From: Oligoflexia bacterium
Lineage (GTDB): Bacteria > Bdellovibrionota > UBA1018 > CAIPTA01
Length of the DNA stretch: 64,000 nucleotides
Reading direction: 5' to 3'
Assembly (NCBI GenBank): GCA_023954355.1
Contig: JAMLID010000003.1
Coordinates: 60,224-124,223 of the forward strand
Part shown: in pieces, positions 63,431 through 64,000 of the stretch
Layout: each line of letters starts with the position of its first letter
Position numbering within the stretch: position 1 is the first letter of the stretch
Made by a program: the position numbers and the translations under genes
The notes under the pieces: generated by a model
What the model was told of the DNA's origin: nothing
Database searches by the model: none
What the model saw: the letters and a program-made list of their open reading frames with translations, nothing else

Positions 63431-64000
63431 GTATACTAGTAGCAGCAGCGTGAGCAGAAGCCCAAGCCCATTGAAAATTAAATCCTCCAAGCCAGCCAGT
63501 CACATCAACTACTTCTCCAATAAAATAAAGACCTGAAATATTTTTACATTCTAAGGTTTTGGAAGAAAGCTCGTCTGTTGAGACACCACCTCTTGTTACT
63601 TCGGCTCTATCATATCCCATAGTATCTGAAGGTATAAGCTCCCAATTATTTATAGTTGATCCGATTTTTATTAAGTCTTGATCTTTTGCGTCTGCAATAG
63701 ACTTATTTTGAAATTGATGTTCTGAGAAAAACTGTAAAAGAAAAGGTTCACTAAAAAATGGTGTTAAAAGATTTTTTATTTCTTTTTTATTGTGCGATTT
63801 TTTTTCATTCAATAAAAAGTCACTCATATTTTTCTCTGGCATTAGATTAATTTTAATTTTTTGTTTTGCTCGCCAGTGAAGTGATGCTTGTAAAATTGCA
63901 GGGCCAGAGATTCCGTGATGAGTAATAAGTACATTTTCACGAAAAGATTGTGATCCACAACTTACAAGAGAGTCTACACTATAGCCAGAAAGGTCTGAGT
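63423..64000 (-). CDS. HI0933-family NAD(P)/FAD-dependent oxidoreductase, start outside window
   Basis: The frame is open from the window end to a stop at 63423, so about 192 C-terminal residues are visible and the gene continues upstream. Conserved elements are FRENVLITHHGISGPAILQAS, YDRAEVTRGGVSTDELSSKT and LYFIGEVVDVTGWLGGFNFQWAWASAHAA, the C-terminal signature of the HI0933 (YhiN-like) flavoproteins. The ATG at 63842 is internal, not the start. The biological substrate of this family is poorly known. The final codons overlap the edge of the repeat element at 63313-63430. Confidence 0.88.
   Translation of the reverse strand, partial: SDLSGYSVDSLVSCGSQSFRENVLITHHGISGPAILQASLHWRAKQKIKINLMPEKNMSDFLLNEKKSHNKKEIKNLLTPFFSEPFLLQFFSEHQFQNKSIADAKDQDLIKIGSTINNWELIPSDTMGYDRAEVTRGGVSTDELSSKTLECKNISGLYFIGEVVDVTGWLGGFNFQWAWASAHAAATSIRS

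Overview
The window is AT-rich bacterial chromosome with tightly packed genes. It best fits a Gram-negative of the Bdellovibrio/Oligoflexia or myxobacteria-like lineage. The reasons are LPS genes (lpxC, gmhB, heptosyltransferase, MsbA-like exporter), a cluster resembling the Myxococcus/Bdellovibrio Glt/Agl envelope (gliding) machinery, a type III glutamine synthetase, an L,D-transpeptidase with an NTF2-like tail, and a CHASE2 kinase next to an NtrC-type regulator. The lineage is inferred from gene content and not tested.

Layout. 1-6.4 kb: the end of anmK, then lpxC, ribF (convergent), a CHASE2 histidine kinase and a sigma-54 response regulator. 6.4-6.9 kb: a gene-free stretch of four tandem hairpin units of about 130 nt. 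6.9-9.5 kb: glnN and a rhodanese. 9.6-18 kb (minus strand): a Glt-like cluster of an outer-membrane barrel, two TPR proteins, a small secreted protein and an FHA/TM/AgmX-like protein. 18-35.9 kb (minus strand): one long operon purF-purE-purC-purD-purN-purL-purQ-purH-purM, ending in a 1995-residue AddB-AddA-like helicase-nuclease fusion. The operon covers de novo IMP synthesis except purB and purK. 36-39.4 kb (plus): a matrixin-like lipoprotein, a PfkB kinase, a LysR regulator and recO. 39.4-42 kb (minus): phhA, a BFD-like [2Fe-2S] protein, galE and gmhB. 42.1-42.9 kb: a secreted hypothetical gene split by an in-frame stop. 43.1-49.7 kb (minus): an LPS/glycan cluster with an MsbA-like exporter and five glycosyltransferase genes, two of which carry paired one-base homopolymer frameshifts. 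49.7-58.8 kb: an L,D-transpeptidase, an FAD oxidoreductase, phospholipase D, a FAH hydrolase, a repeat element, a pentapeptide protein, topA and an EamA transporter. 58.9-64 kb: a secreted hypothetical, dps, an App1-like phosphatase, a DUF3465-like protein, greB, a ThrE-like exporter, another repeat element, and the end of an HI0933-type flavoprotein running off the window.

Three points merit most attention. First, an intergenic hairpin-repeat family has four tandem copies at 6.4-6.9 kb and single copies at 54.5 and 63.3 kb. Each copy has a (G/A)TGA foot in front of a short palindrome whose stem sequence changes while pairing is kept. Second, AddB-like and AddA-like halves are fused in one chain, each half ending in a four-cysteine nuclease domain. 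Third, disrupted genes cluster in the LPS locus. No tRNA, rRNA, CRISPR array, phage or transposase gene was seen.
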